A stretch of DNA of 64,000 bases from assembly GCF_016918765.2 (NCBI RefSeq), contig NZ_CP092104.1, positions 1,054,001-1,118,000 of the forward strand. The letters are read 5' to 3'. This DNA is from Flagellatimonas centrodinii (GTDB taxonomy: Bacteria; Pseudomonadota; Gammaproteobacteria; Nevskiales; Nevskiaceae). The position numbers and the translations under genes were made by a program. Below the pieces are notes generated by a model. That model worked only from the letters and a program-made list of their open reading frames with translations, did not search any database and had not been told where the DNA came from. Shown here one piece after another: positions 8,847 to 15,015 of this stretch (within the stretch, counting starts at the first letter, position 1; each line of letters starts with the position of its first letter).

Positions 8847-8955
8847 CCGGATTGCCACGCCTGGCGCACAAGTCGCGCTTCGACAGCACATCCGAGAGCC
8901 TTGCGCTAACCATCATCACAACGTATATACATCGTCATACCTTGTGATCAGTGCC

Positions 8956-9228
8956 ATGACCAAAGAAGCCGTCTTCACCATGAAGCTCGAGTCCGACCTG
9001 AGGTCCGCGTTCCTTGCGGCCGCTGCCGACGCCCATCGCCCAGCCTCGCAAATCGTCCGGGACCTCATGCGCGACTACATCAAACAACAGGCAGACCGAC
9101 GCGAGTACGAAGCGTTTCTTCACGCCAAGGTCGCAGCAGCACGCACCTCCCTCAGGGAGGACGGCGGCCTCGACCATGACGACGTGGCCGCTGAGTTCGC
9201 CCGGCAGCGAGGCACTGCGCAACCGTGA
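8956..9228 (+). CDS. ParD/RHH-like antitoxin
   Basis: 90 residues. The N-terminus reads as a ribbon-helix-helix DNA-binding fold (AVFTMKLESDLRSAFLAAAADAH, then SQIVRDLMRDYIKQQ), and the C-terminal part is charged and probably binds the toxin. The ATG at 8956 is preferred to an upstream GTG. It overlaps the following toxin gene by four bases (GTGA), the usual antitoxin-toxin coupling. It starts about 110 bp after the AraC gene, at the left edge of the accessory island. Confidence 0.8.
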   Translation: MTKEAVFTMKLESDLRSAFLAAAADAHRPASQIVRDLMRDYIKQQADRREYEAFLHAKVAAARTSLREDGGLDHDDVAAEFARQRGTAQP

Positions 9229-9500
9229 GAATCAGATGGGCCAGGGAGGCCCGCCAAGACCGGATGGAGATCTTCCAGTACATCGCCGGTGAAAACCGCG
9301 GTGCGGCGATCGCCCTCGATCGGCGCTTCGAAGAGGCGATCAGTTCGCTCTCTGCATTCCCTCAGCTCGGTAAGGAGGGCGTTGTGCCAGGCACCCGAGA
9401 GCTCGTCCCCCACGAGCACTACCGCGTCGTCTATGAGGTGGCTGACGACGCGGTGAATATCCTTGCCATCGTCCACACCGCCCGGTGCTGGCCGCGATGA
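9225..9500 (+). CDS. ParE/RelE-family toxin
   Basis: 91 residues, typical length for ParE. Recognisable features are WAREARQDRMEIFQYI at the N-terminus, the central FPQLGKEG..GTRELVPHEHYRVVYEV, and the final NILAIVHTARCWP, where the HxxR/W ending is common in the family. It starts with GTG inside the antitoxin stop. ParE toxins poison gyrase and RelE toxins cut mRNA; which applies here cannot be told from sequence. Confidence 0.85.
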   Translation: MRIRWAREARQDRMEIFQYIAGENRGAAIALDRRFEEAISSLSAFPQLGKEGVVPGTRELVPHEHYRVVYEVADDAVNILAIVHTARCWPR

Positions 9501-9596
9501 CCGCCGCTCGATCATTCAGGCACGACTCACGTGGGAACGACAGTGCGGTCTTTCCCAAAGATTTGCTGACTTCAAGCGCCAAGACGAGAGGGTTCG

Positions 9597-10214
9597 ATGT
9601 TCAATAGCTACTCTTCTGACTACGCCAATCAAGTCCATCAGCTCTCGATCTCCGTTTCGAAGCACTACTGGGTGACAAAAGACGAAATCGTTAAGTACCA
9701 GAAAAAGCCTTTTGAGGAACGACTCGTGACCCTGGGCACCTCGCCAAAAGCTCACTTGGTTCTATACGTCGTCCGCGACCATTTCAGCGGCTTGTTCTAC
9801 TCCAAGGCGGCGGCCTCATCATCACTAATATCGCCACTGGACTTTCTTCTGGATGCTTGGGCAGACAAATCGGACTTCGTCTTCTGCGGCCTACCAGCCT
9901 ATGTCTCCATTCCAGATACGATCGAAGCGGCGTTCCCCGGAACCAGGCAGGCCGTCTCAGCACTCGGCGTTGACACTCCAAAAGTAACAAGCGGATTTCA
10001 CGGTGGCATCCGCGACATCCGTACCATAGAAGACCGTTTGGGGTCTTCACACAATCAGCCCCTGGAAGCTGCGAAAAGAAATTGTCTGCACATCGGGAAG
10101 CATTCGGAGCGTGAGATTTGCCGAGACAGCCACAGAACCAAAGCTGAAGTATGGGCCACACATCGACACCACCATCGCTCACATGGCCAGCAACCATCTA
10201 ATAGCATCGATTGA
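9597..10214 (+). CDS. Hypothetical protein upstream of HEPN-like gene
   Basis: 205 residues, not recognised. AGAGGG precedes the ATG. The middle (KAHLVLYVVRDHFSGLFY followed by LDFLLDAWADKSDFVFCGLPAYVSIPD) has alternating strands and acidic residues that recall an RNase H/integrase-like fold, but no complete DDE set can be placed, so this is only an impression. The last 35 residues (many His, Arg and Ser) look out of frame, while the overlapping frame reads more like protein (EPKLKYGPHIDTTIAHMASN); a frameshift near 10100 is possible. Codon use is less GC-biased than in flanking genes, consistent with transfer. Confidence 0.5.
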   Translation: MFNSYSSDYANQVHQLSISVSKHYWVTKDEIVKYQKKPFEERLVTLGTSPKAHLVLYVVRDHFSGLFYSKAAASSSLISPLDFLLDAWADKSDFVFCGLPAYVSIPDTIEAAFPGTRQAVSALGVDTPKVTSGFHGGIRDIRTIEDRLGSSHNQPLEAAKRNCLHIGKHSEREICRDSHRTKAEVWATHRHHHRSHGQQPSNSID

Positions 10215-10227
10215 GGAGAACTCTTTG

Positions 10228-10935
10228 ATGATTACGGGCATGGCAATGAGGACGTACCTCTCTATTCAGCATGCAAAATCCGCTGCGTACTTCGCCCGCC
10301 GTGCCCATGAAGAAGAAGTTACTTACACAGGAGACTTACAGTCCCCACAACTCAGCATAATCAAAGCATATGCATCGTCCGCATTGCTCTTTTCGGTGGC
10401 CTTTTTGGAAGCACTGATAAACGAGCTATTTGCAGACGCCCGATTGATGGACGGAGCAGGACGACTTCACATGCTGCAACATAGCGAACGTGTCAGGCTC
10501 GCCGAAATTGGAACGGACCAATATCTCCAAAGGACAAAGCTCCTGGAGAAATTAAGAACCTTTCTGGTAGTTGCAGGAAAGACAGCAATCAGCGTGAGTC
10601 AAAGCCCAGGTCAAGATGTTAGGTGCTTAATCGATCTCAGAAATAGCCTTCTGCACTATAAGGGCCCATGGCTTGACATGGCTACGGAGAACATGTCCAG
10701 ACCAGGGAGCTTTAGAAGTAGCGACCTATACAGAATCATCTTGGGCAGATTTCCGCCGAGGGCGGGGGCTACACCACACTCTGGGGACTACTGGTTAGGT
10801 GCTGGCTGTGCAGCCTGGTCACTTCGCTCTTCACTGGCCTTTGCGGATCAGTTTTTCGATGAGCTCGGCATTGAAGCTACGTTCAATCATGTGCGAGCAG
10901 ATCTAGAGTATGAGCTTCAACAATGCCGACATTGA
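10228..10935 (+). CDS. HEPN-like protein with RX4H motif
   Basis: 235 residues. Near residue 140 the segment LIDLRNSLLHYKGPW contains Arg-X4-His, the catalytic signature of many HEPN ribonucleases, and the surrounding all-helical sequence (AYASSALLFSVAFLEALINELFADA) is typical of uncharacterised HEPN-like proteins. The ATG at 10228 has GAGGAG nine bases upstream and follows the preceding stop by 13 bp; GTG 10111 and ATG 10183 are alternative starts. If active it would be an RNase used in abortive defence or a toxin-antitoxin pair, perhaps with the gene before it. The role is inferred from the motif only. AT-richer than the core genome. Confidence 0.55.
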   Translation: MITGMAMRTYLSIQHAKSAAYFARRAHEEEVTYTGDLQSPQLSIIKAYASSALLFSVAFLEALINELFADARLMDGAGRLHMLQHSERVRLAEIGTDQYLQRTKLLEKLRTFLVVAGKTAISVSQSPGQDVRCLIDLRNSLLHYKGPWLDMATENMSRPGSFRSSDLYRIILGRFPPRAGATPHSGDYWLGAGCAAWSLRSSLAFADQFFDELGIEATFNHVRADLEYELQQCRH

Positions 10936-10980
10936 GCACACTCTCAACAGTCGACTTATTAGAAACCCTTAAAAAGAAGT

Positions 10981-11001
10981 CCGGCCCCGTTGTGGGGCCG
11001 G
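10981..11001 (-). terminator. Hairpin terminator of the truncated outer-membrane gene
   Basis: Perfect 8-bp arms CCGGCCCC and GGGGCCGG around GTTGT. On the minus strand it is followed by ACTTCTTTTTAAG, so it terminates leftward transcription. It sits 17 bp beyond the stop of the outer-membrane protein fragment at 11018, which suggests it once ended that gene. Confidence 0.7.
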
Positions 11002-11017
11002 GAAAATGTAGGTCAGC

Positions 11018-11090
11018 TCACCACCGATTCCGCAGCCCTAGCGACAGGTCGAGATTCTGGTAGTCGCTCCGAAACCTGACAGCGCTGGCG
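11018..11090 (-). pseudogene. 3' remnant of an outer-membrane beta-barrel/autotransporter gene cut by the IS element
   Basis: On the minus strand the 24 codons before the TGA at 11018-11020 read ...AVRFRSDYQNLDLSL then GLRNRW and stop. A C-terminal aromatic residue after alternating hydrophobic residues is the outer-membrane insertion signal, and the ending is of the same type as the GFRFQW and GFRYQW endings of the proteins at 15016 and 63832. The frame ends at the left inverted repeat of the IS3 element at 11090, so the upstream part has been lost. Too short to say which barrel family it came from. Confidence 0.6.
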
Positions 11091-11151
11091 GGTTCTACCC
11101 CGATAGCACGGACACTTTCGAGAAGGCCGACAATGGCCAAAAGGAGTGTTC

Positions 11152-11439
11152 ATGTCGAAGCGAAGGAAGTTCAGCCCGGAGTTCAAGCGCGGGGCTGTTG
11201 AGCAGTGCCGCCAGCCGGGTGTGAGTTGCGCGCAGGTCGCCCGGGAGTTGGGCATCCGGGACAGCCTGCTAACCCGCTGGAAGCGCGAGATTGAGGGCCA
11301 AGGGCAAGTCGCCTTTGGTGGCACGGGCACCGCCCGCGATGAGGAGCTGGCGCGGCTCAAACGCGAGCTTGCCCGGGTGAAGAAGGAGCGGGATTTTTTA
11401 CGCGAAGCGGCGACGTTCTTTGCCAAGGGGTCGTCCTGA
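11152..11439 (+). CDS. IS3-family transposase OrfA
   Basis: 95 residues. A helix-turn-helix of the transposase_8 type ([33 protein letters not shown]) is followed by a leucine-zipper-like coiled coil ([28 protein letters not shown]). AAGGAG lies five to six bases before the ATG at 11152; GTG 11146 is an alternative. OrfA binds the IS ends and regulates transposition. The gene contains an in-frame T TTT TTA slippery heptamer near its 3' end (11394-11400). Confidence 0.92.
   Translation: MSKRRKFSPEFKRGAVEQCRQPGVSCAQVARELGIRDSLLTRWKREIEGQGQVAFGGTGTARDEELARLKRELARVKKERDFLREAATFFAKGSS
11394..11400 (+). promoter_or_regulatory. Candidate -1 ribosomal frameshift site T TTT TTA
   Basis: TTTTTTA falls in the OrfA frame as GAT TTT TTA, the canonical X XXY YYZ arrangement. 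A -1 slip here enters the OrfB frame, which is open from this point to 12308, so an OrfAB fusion transposase would result. Confidence 0.55.
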
Positions 11440-11486
11440 GATATCAGGCGATCGAGCGTTGCCGCGATGATTTCCCTGTTCGCCTG

Positions 11487-12308
11487 ATGTGCCGCTGCCT
11501 GCGGGTGTCGCCGAGCGGTTATTACGGCTGGAGTACGCGCCAGCCCAGCGCACGTCAGGTCGACAACGATCGACTGCTTGCACGCATCCGTGAGCTTCAC
11601 GAAGACAGCCGTGGCGTTCTGGGTGCGCCTCGCATGCAGGAGGATCTTGCCGAAGAAGGTGAGACTGCCAGCGTCAATCGCGTGGCTCGCCTGATGGCGC
11701 TGCACGGCGTGCAGGGCTGGCCGCGCAGGAAACGGCGCGGCCCGCGCGGTCAGCCGGGGCTGCCGCCACCTGGCGTGCGCAATCTGCTGGAGCGGGATTT
11801 CAATGCTTTGGAGCCCGAGACCAAGTGGGTGACCGACATCACCGAGATCAAAACCGACGAGGGCAAGCTGTATCTATGCGTCGTCCTCGACCTGTTCAGC
11901 AAGCTCGTGATCGGGTGGTCGATGCATCACCGGCAGGACCGTCAGATGGTGATCCGGGCCGTCGAAATGGCGATCTGGCAACGTCAGGGCGGATGGTCAG
12001 TGATCCTACATTCGGATCGCGGCAGCCAATTCCGCAGCAGTGACTATCAACGCTATCTGACCAGGAACACGCTGCTGTGCTCAATGAGTGCCGTTGGCCA
12101 TTGCGGAGACAACGCTGCCTGCGAGGGCTTCTTCGGCATGCTCAAGCGGGAGCGCACGCACCGTGTGAAGTATCCGACGCTCGATGTCGCCAAGGCGGAT
12201 GTGTTCGACTACATCGAGCGATTCCACAACCCGAGAATGCGGCGTAGAGTCGCCAAGCAGGATCAGAAGTTTTCAGCTCTTTCCAAACCGTCCGTGGTTA
12301 CGGGGTAG
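11487..12308 (+). CDS. IS3-family transposase OrfB (DDE integrase)
   Basis: 273 residues from the first ATG; the frame is open back to the slippery site at 11394, adding [19 protein letters not shown] before the ATG, which is the normal start of the OrfB domain. The rve catalytic core is complete: Asp in KWVTDITEI, Asp in [10 protein letters not shown], and Glu in [14 protein letters not shown]. The C-terminus departs from the usual NPRRRHSKLG ending and its last codons lie in the right inverted repeat. Product is probably made as an OrfAB fusion by frameshifting. The element looks intact. Confidence 0.92.
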   Translation: MCRCLRVSPSGYYGWSTRQPSARQVDNDRLLARIRELHEDSRGVLGAPRMQEDLAEEGETASVNRVARLMALHGVQGWPRRKRRGPRGQPGLPPPGVRNLLERDFNALEPETKWVTDITEIKTDEGKLYLCVVLDLFSKLVIGWSMHHRQDRQMVIRAVEMAIWQRQGGWSVILHSDRGSQFRSSDYQRYLTRNTLLCSMSAVGHCGDNAACEGFFGMLKRERTHRVKYPTLDVAKADVFDYIERFHNPRMRRRVAKQDQKFSALSKPSVVTG

Positions 12309-12392
12309 AACCCTTCGGCTATTTTTCGCAGGAAGGCCCCCTGTGACTCGTCGTGTCTATCCCGAAACAGCGAGATGGAAGAGGATTTTTGG

Positions 12393-13712
12393 ATGAGCAC
12401 AGAACAACCTGAATCGCAGTTCTTTCAGAGTGAATTGTATCAATGGCACACCAGGATAAAAGCGGTCGCAATTGAGGACGAACAGGCCTTTCGAGATGAA
12501 GCGCTCGCCGCACTTCGGAAATCGTTAGAAATGGGGGATATAGACAGCATTGACGGGATCGATAGCCCGCTTTCCAAGCGAATCAAGGCGCACCACAAAG
12601 CAGAACAAGTCGAGATGAACTCGAACTGGATAAGATCACCTCAAGGTTGGTCGTGCCCCTGCTGCCTGAGGAGCAAGTTTCAAATATCCAGACTCGGAAG
12701 ACAACAGCAAATCATAGCTAAGCTTGTTATTCATCACGATCACATGGATGAAGCTCTGTCAGTCGCATTCAATAGCGCTTTCTCTGAATCGGGAACGAAT
12801 TCAGAGCAAGTTGAAGGGCAACGTTTGGTTTATAGAATGGGAAAGGCATTTTCTGCTTACGAGGAGGTATTGATCTGCGAGGACTGCAACAACGCTGATG
12901 CTCGTGCCAAACGTGTCGTCAACGCTCCAAAGTACTTTTCGTTCTCGCCACAGCAGATTAGTCGCTTTATTCGATGCGCTGATCACACCCCGCATCATGT
13001 TGATCCCACGGTGGCCGCAACAGTCTGGCAGGAAGCTTGGCCAGCCTACGATCTCCGCATGAAAATCATACGTACGATTGGGCACGCTGCCGCGACCGAC
13101 ACGCATTGGTATGAGCCCCACCCACCTGGTGCGCCCGCCATCCCGCTCTTAGGTACTCGGAGAGGCCCAGATTTCCAGTATGCCGACACCATTCTCCAGC
13201 GATGGATTAACGTCGATACGCTTTGCGAAGCACTTGGCCCGCGGCCGGTCACGGCGCGGAACCTCTCACGATGGCGAACCACGAACGCCTTTTGCCCCCC
13301 TGGTCGCGCACTCCCGCCCAACTTTCTGGCGATGTATCGCTCCATGCCGTCGTGCGCCGAAACTTGGGACGCCGTTGATGATACGTGGCGATGCCCGACC
13401 TGCAGCCGTTCCAAAGTGGAAGCTACTTATGTCGGACGCAAGGGGCAGATTAGCTTCCACCCAAGGCCGACCCGCGGAGGGCCATCGTGGACGCGGGCGC
13501 GCTTCATCTGCGGCCACTGCTTCTCTACGCTCACAAGCTTAAAATGGGAGGTTGAGGAGGCAATTTGTCGAAAGGTATCCAACAGCTTTTCATTTGTTGA
13601 ACCATCTGAGCTGAGCCCCATCATCGAGCCTCGGAAGCATTCACCTCACCGCATCGACCCCGCTGAGGCCGAAAAACTTCTTCTACTGCTTATCGAGCGC
13701 CTTCGGGAATGA
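12393..13712 (+). CDS. Protein with tandem zinc/HNH-like modules
   Basis: 439 residues; no family name recognised. The first module has a CPCC knuckle (Cys88/Cys91), HHDH at 114-117 and CEDCNNADARAK (Cys162/Cys165), the order expected of a zinc-stabilised HNH nuclease. The second module repeats the layout with CPTC (334/337) and CGHC (373/376) but has no HHDH between. Both modules end with the same signature, HTPHHVDP near 210 and HSPHRIDP near 425, so this is an internal duplication with one half probably inactive. The ATG at 12393 has AGAGG eight bases upstream; ATG 12375 is an alternative. It directly follows the IS3 element, and its base composition is clearly lower in GC than the core. 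DNA cleavage is inferred from the motif. Confidence 0.6.
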   Translation: MSTEQPESQFFQSELYQWHTRIKAVAIEDEQAFRDEALAALRKSLEMGDIDSIDGIDSPLSKRIKAHHKAEQVEMNSNWIRSPQGWSCPCCLRSKFQISRLGRQQQIIAKLVIHHDHMDEALSVAFNSAFSESGTNSEQVEGQRLVYRMGKAFSAYEEVLICEDCNNADARAKRVVNAPKYFSFSPQQISRFIRCADHTPHHVDPTVAATVWQEAWPAYDLRMKIIRTIGHAAATDTHWYEPHPPGAPAIPLLGTRRGPDFQYADTILQRWINVDTLCEALGPRPVTARNLSRWRTTNAFCPPGRALPPNFLAMYRSMPSCAETWDAVDDTWRCPTCSRSKVEATYVGRKGQISFHPRPTRGGPSWTRARFICGHCFSTLTSLKWEVEEAICRKVSNSFSFVEPSELSPIIEPRKHSPHRIDPAEAEKLLLLLIERLRE

Positions 13713-14054
13713 ACGCCGACAGCGCGCTCGGGCGGCTTTATTTTGCCTCCGCTTCGATACTCACCACATTGGTCGGAGCCTCACAAAACACATCGGGCTT
13801 CCGCAGCAGCCACTGCAGCAAAATGGAGTCTGAGTGAGGCTTCGTGGAAAATTTCAATATCGGGGGACCAGAGCCCCAACCATCGGGCAGCTGGGTGAGG
13901 CACTGCGGATTTTCGCTCCGGCCGGTTGGATCCTTCGATCTGCCCACATCTCCGTCTTAGACGTCATCCCCAAATCCATCACACAGGAGGCGGCGTGAGC
14001 GGCCCTCTGGCAATCAGTCTGGATGCTGGATTGAAATATCTCACCCCGGTCATT
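13713..14054. other. Non-coding stretch at the right end of the island
   Basis: 342 bp with no convincing gene. Short open frames on both strands lack start signals and do not resemble known proteins. It joins the HNH-like gene to the duplicated AraC tail. Confidence 0.5.
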
Positions 14055-14292
14055 CCTGGCGCGACATCTGGCCCGGGAACACACCGGCTTCCGCCAGATA
14101 CGCGACGCCCTGCTGTCACAACAGGCGGCCGACTACCTGTGCCGAAACCGCCTCTCGGTCGAAGCCGTCGCGACGTTGCTGAACTACCACGACAGCGCCA
14201 ATTTCAGGCGCGCCTTCAAGCGCTGGTTCGGCGCATCGCCCGAGCTGTACCGCCGACACGTCATGCAGGCCCAGCGCGGGCAGCCTACGTAG
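14055..14292 (+). pseudogene. AraC-family regulator remnant (C-terminal HTH only)
   Basis: The last 78 codons of an AraC regulator, open to the TAG at 14290: LARHLAREHTGFRQIRDALL and onwards to RRHVMQAQRGQPT. It matches 8609-8847 with about 14 differences over roughly 240 bp, including several at third codon positions. It has no sensor domain and no start. Since the copies have diverged, this looks like the tail of a paralogous regulator gene rather than a fresh duplication. It marks the right boundary of the accessory island. Confidence 0.85.
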
Positions 14293-14317
14293 CCGGATCG
14301 CGCACAGCACTCATCCC

Positions 14318-14917
14318 TCAAAACTCAAGCTTCACCCCCACACTCCGCGCCTCGAACTCGCTGCCGGATTTGTCGAGGTACAGCATGTAATCCGCCGTCA
14401 GCCGCAAACGGCCATCCATCAAGCTGCTGAACACATCGAACTCGATGCCGCCGCCGTAGCTGTGGCCGGACTCCGACTCACTGAAGCTGTCGCGGTTGAG
14501 GGGCGTGCTGCCAGCGGTGAAGTTGGCATCGCCTTCGAACTCCGCCTTCACTCGGGTGTAGCCCAGCAGGCCGTAGAGACTGACCCGATCATTCACCGGA
14601 TAGCTCGCCCGCACATAGCCCCCGACCAACTGATCCAGCCCCAGCTCGCCATTGACCGCGACCGGCGTCGGACCGGTGGTCATCAGGGTGACGTTGTCAT
14701 CACCACCCATGCCGCCGTGCAGCTCCATGCTGAGGTAGTCGCTGAGCTGTTGCCCCAGCACCAGGCGAATGCCACTGCCTTCGGCAAAGTTGCCTTCCAG
14801 TTGCCAGTTGAGACTGCTGAGGCTGGCGTAGCGGGCCGGGGCCTCGTCCTGTGCCGACGCCGGCGCGGACATCAGACCCGCCAGAAGCATCAGCGGGATC
14901 ATCTTCTTGTTCATCAT
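14318..14917 (-). CDS. Small outer-membrane beta-barrel protein (copy 1)
   Basis: 199 residues. A signal peptide (MIPLMLLAGLMSAPASA) is followed by about eight amphipathic strands with the pattern of OmpA-like/OMP_b-brl porin-family barrels (YASLSSLNWQLEG, SLYGLLGYTRVKAEFEG, GGGIEFDVFSS, RLRLTADYMLYLD) and a terminal Phe (VGVKLEF). GGAGAGAAG precedes the double ATG at 14917/14914. It follows the autotransporter-like gene on the same strand with about 100 bp between, so it may be co-transcribed with it and the TonB receptor. A same-length, highly similar copy is at 63120-63719. The ligand is unknown. Confidence 0.85.
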   Translation of the reverse strand: MMNKKMIPLMLLAGLMSAPASAQDEAPARYASLSSLNWQLEGNFAEGSGIRLVLGQQLSDYLSMELHGGMGGDDNVTLMTTGPTPVAVNGELGLDQLVGGYVRASYPVNDRVSLYGLLGYTRVKAEFEGDANFTAGSTPLNRDSFSESESGHSYGGGIEFDVFSSLMDGRLRLTADYMLYLDKSGSEFEARSVGVKLEF

Positions 14918-15015
14918 TGATCTTCTCTCCATGAATTACAGGCGCGCGGCGAAGCCGAATCGTGCCTTCCGCCGTTCCGATTCCCAATTCCCGATTCCCG
15001 GCGCGCACTGCGCGC

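Larger units (their letters stand above)
11090..12313 (+). mobile_element. IS3-family insertion sequence
   Basis: A 1224-bp element bounded by imperfect inverted repeats of about 25 bp: the left end begins GGGTTCTACCCCG with CACGGAC further in, and the right end ends with the matching complement (CGGGGTAGAACCC at 12301-12313). It encodes OrfA and OrfB. No direct target duplication is visible (left flank GGC, right flank TTC), which suggests an old insertion or later rearrangement. Its left end truncates an outer-membrane gene. Confidence 0.85.

Noticed and set aside
10111..10227. Upstream GTG/ATG starts for the HEPN-like gene
   Set aside because: They overlap the preceding gene and have no well-spaced ribosome site, whereas ATG 10228 follows GAGGAG. 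Kept as alternatives because a frameshift is possible.
13738..13947. 69-codon minus-strand open frame
   Set aside because: No ribosome site, unlikely composition, no recognisable sequence.
8850..14310. Integrative element with att sites at a tRNA
   Set aside because: No integrase gene and no tRNA at either border; the only flanking repeat is the regulator tail.
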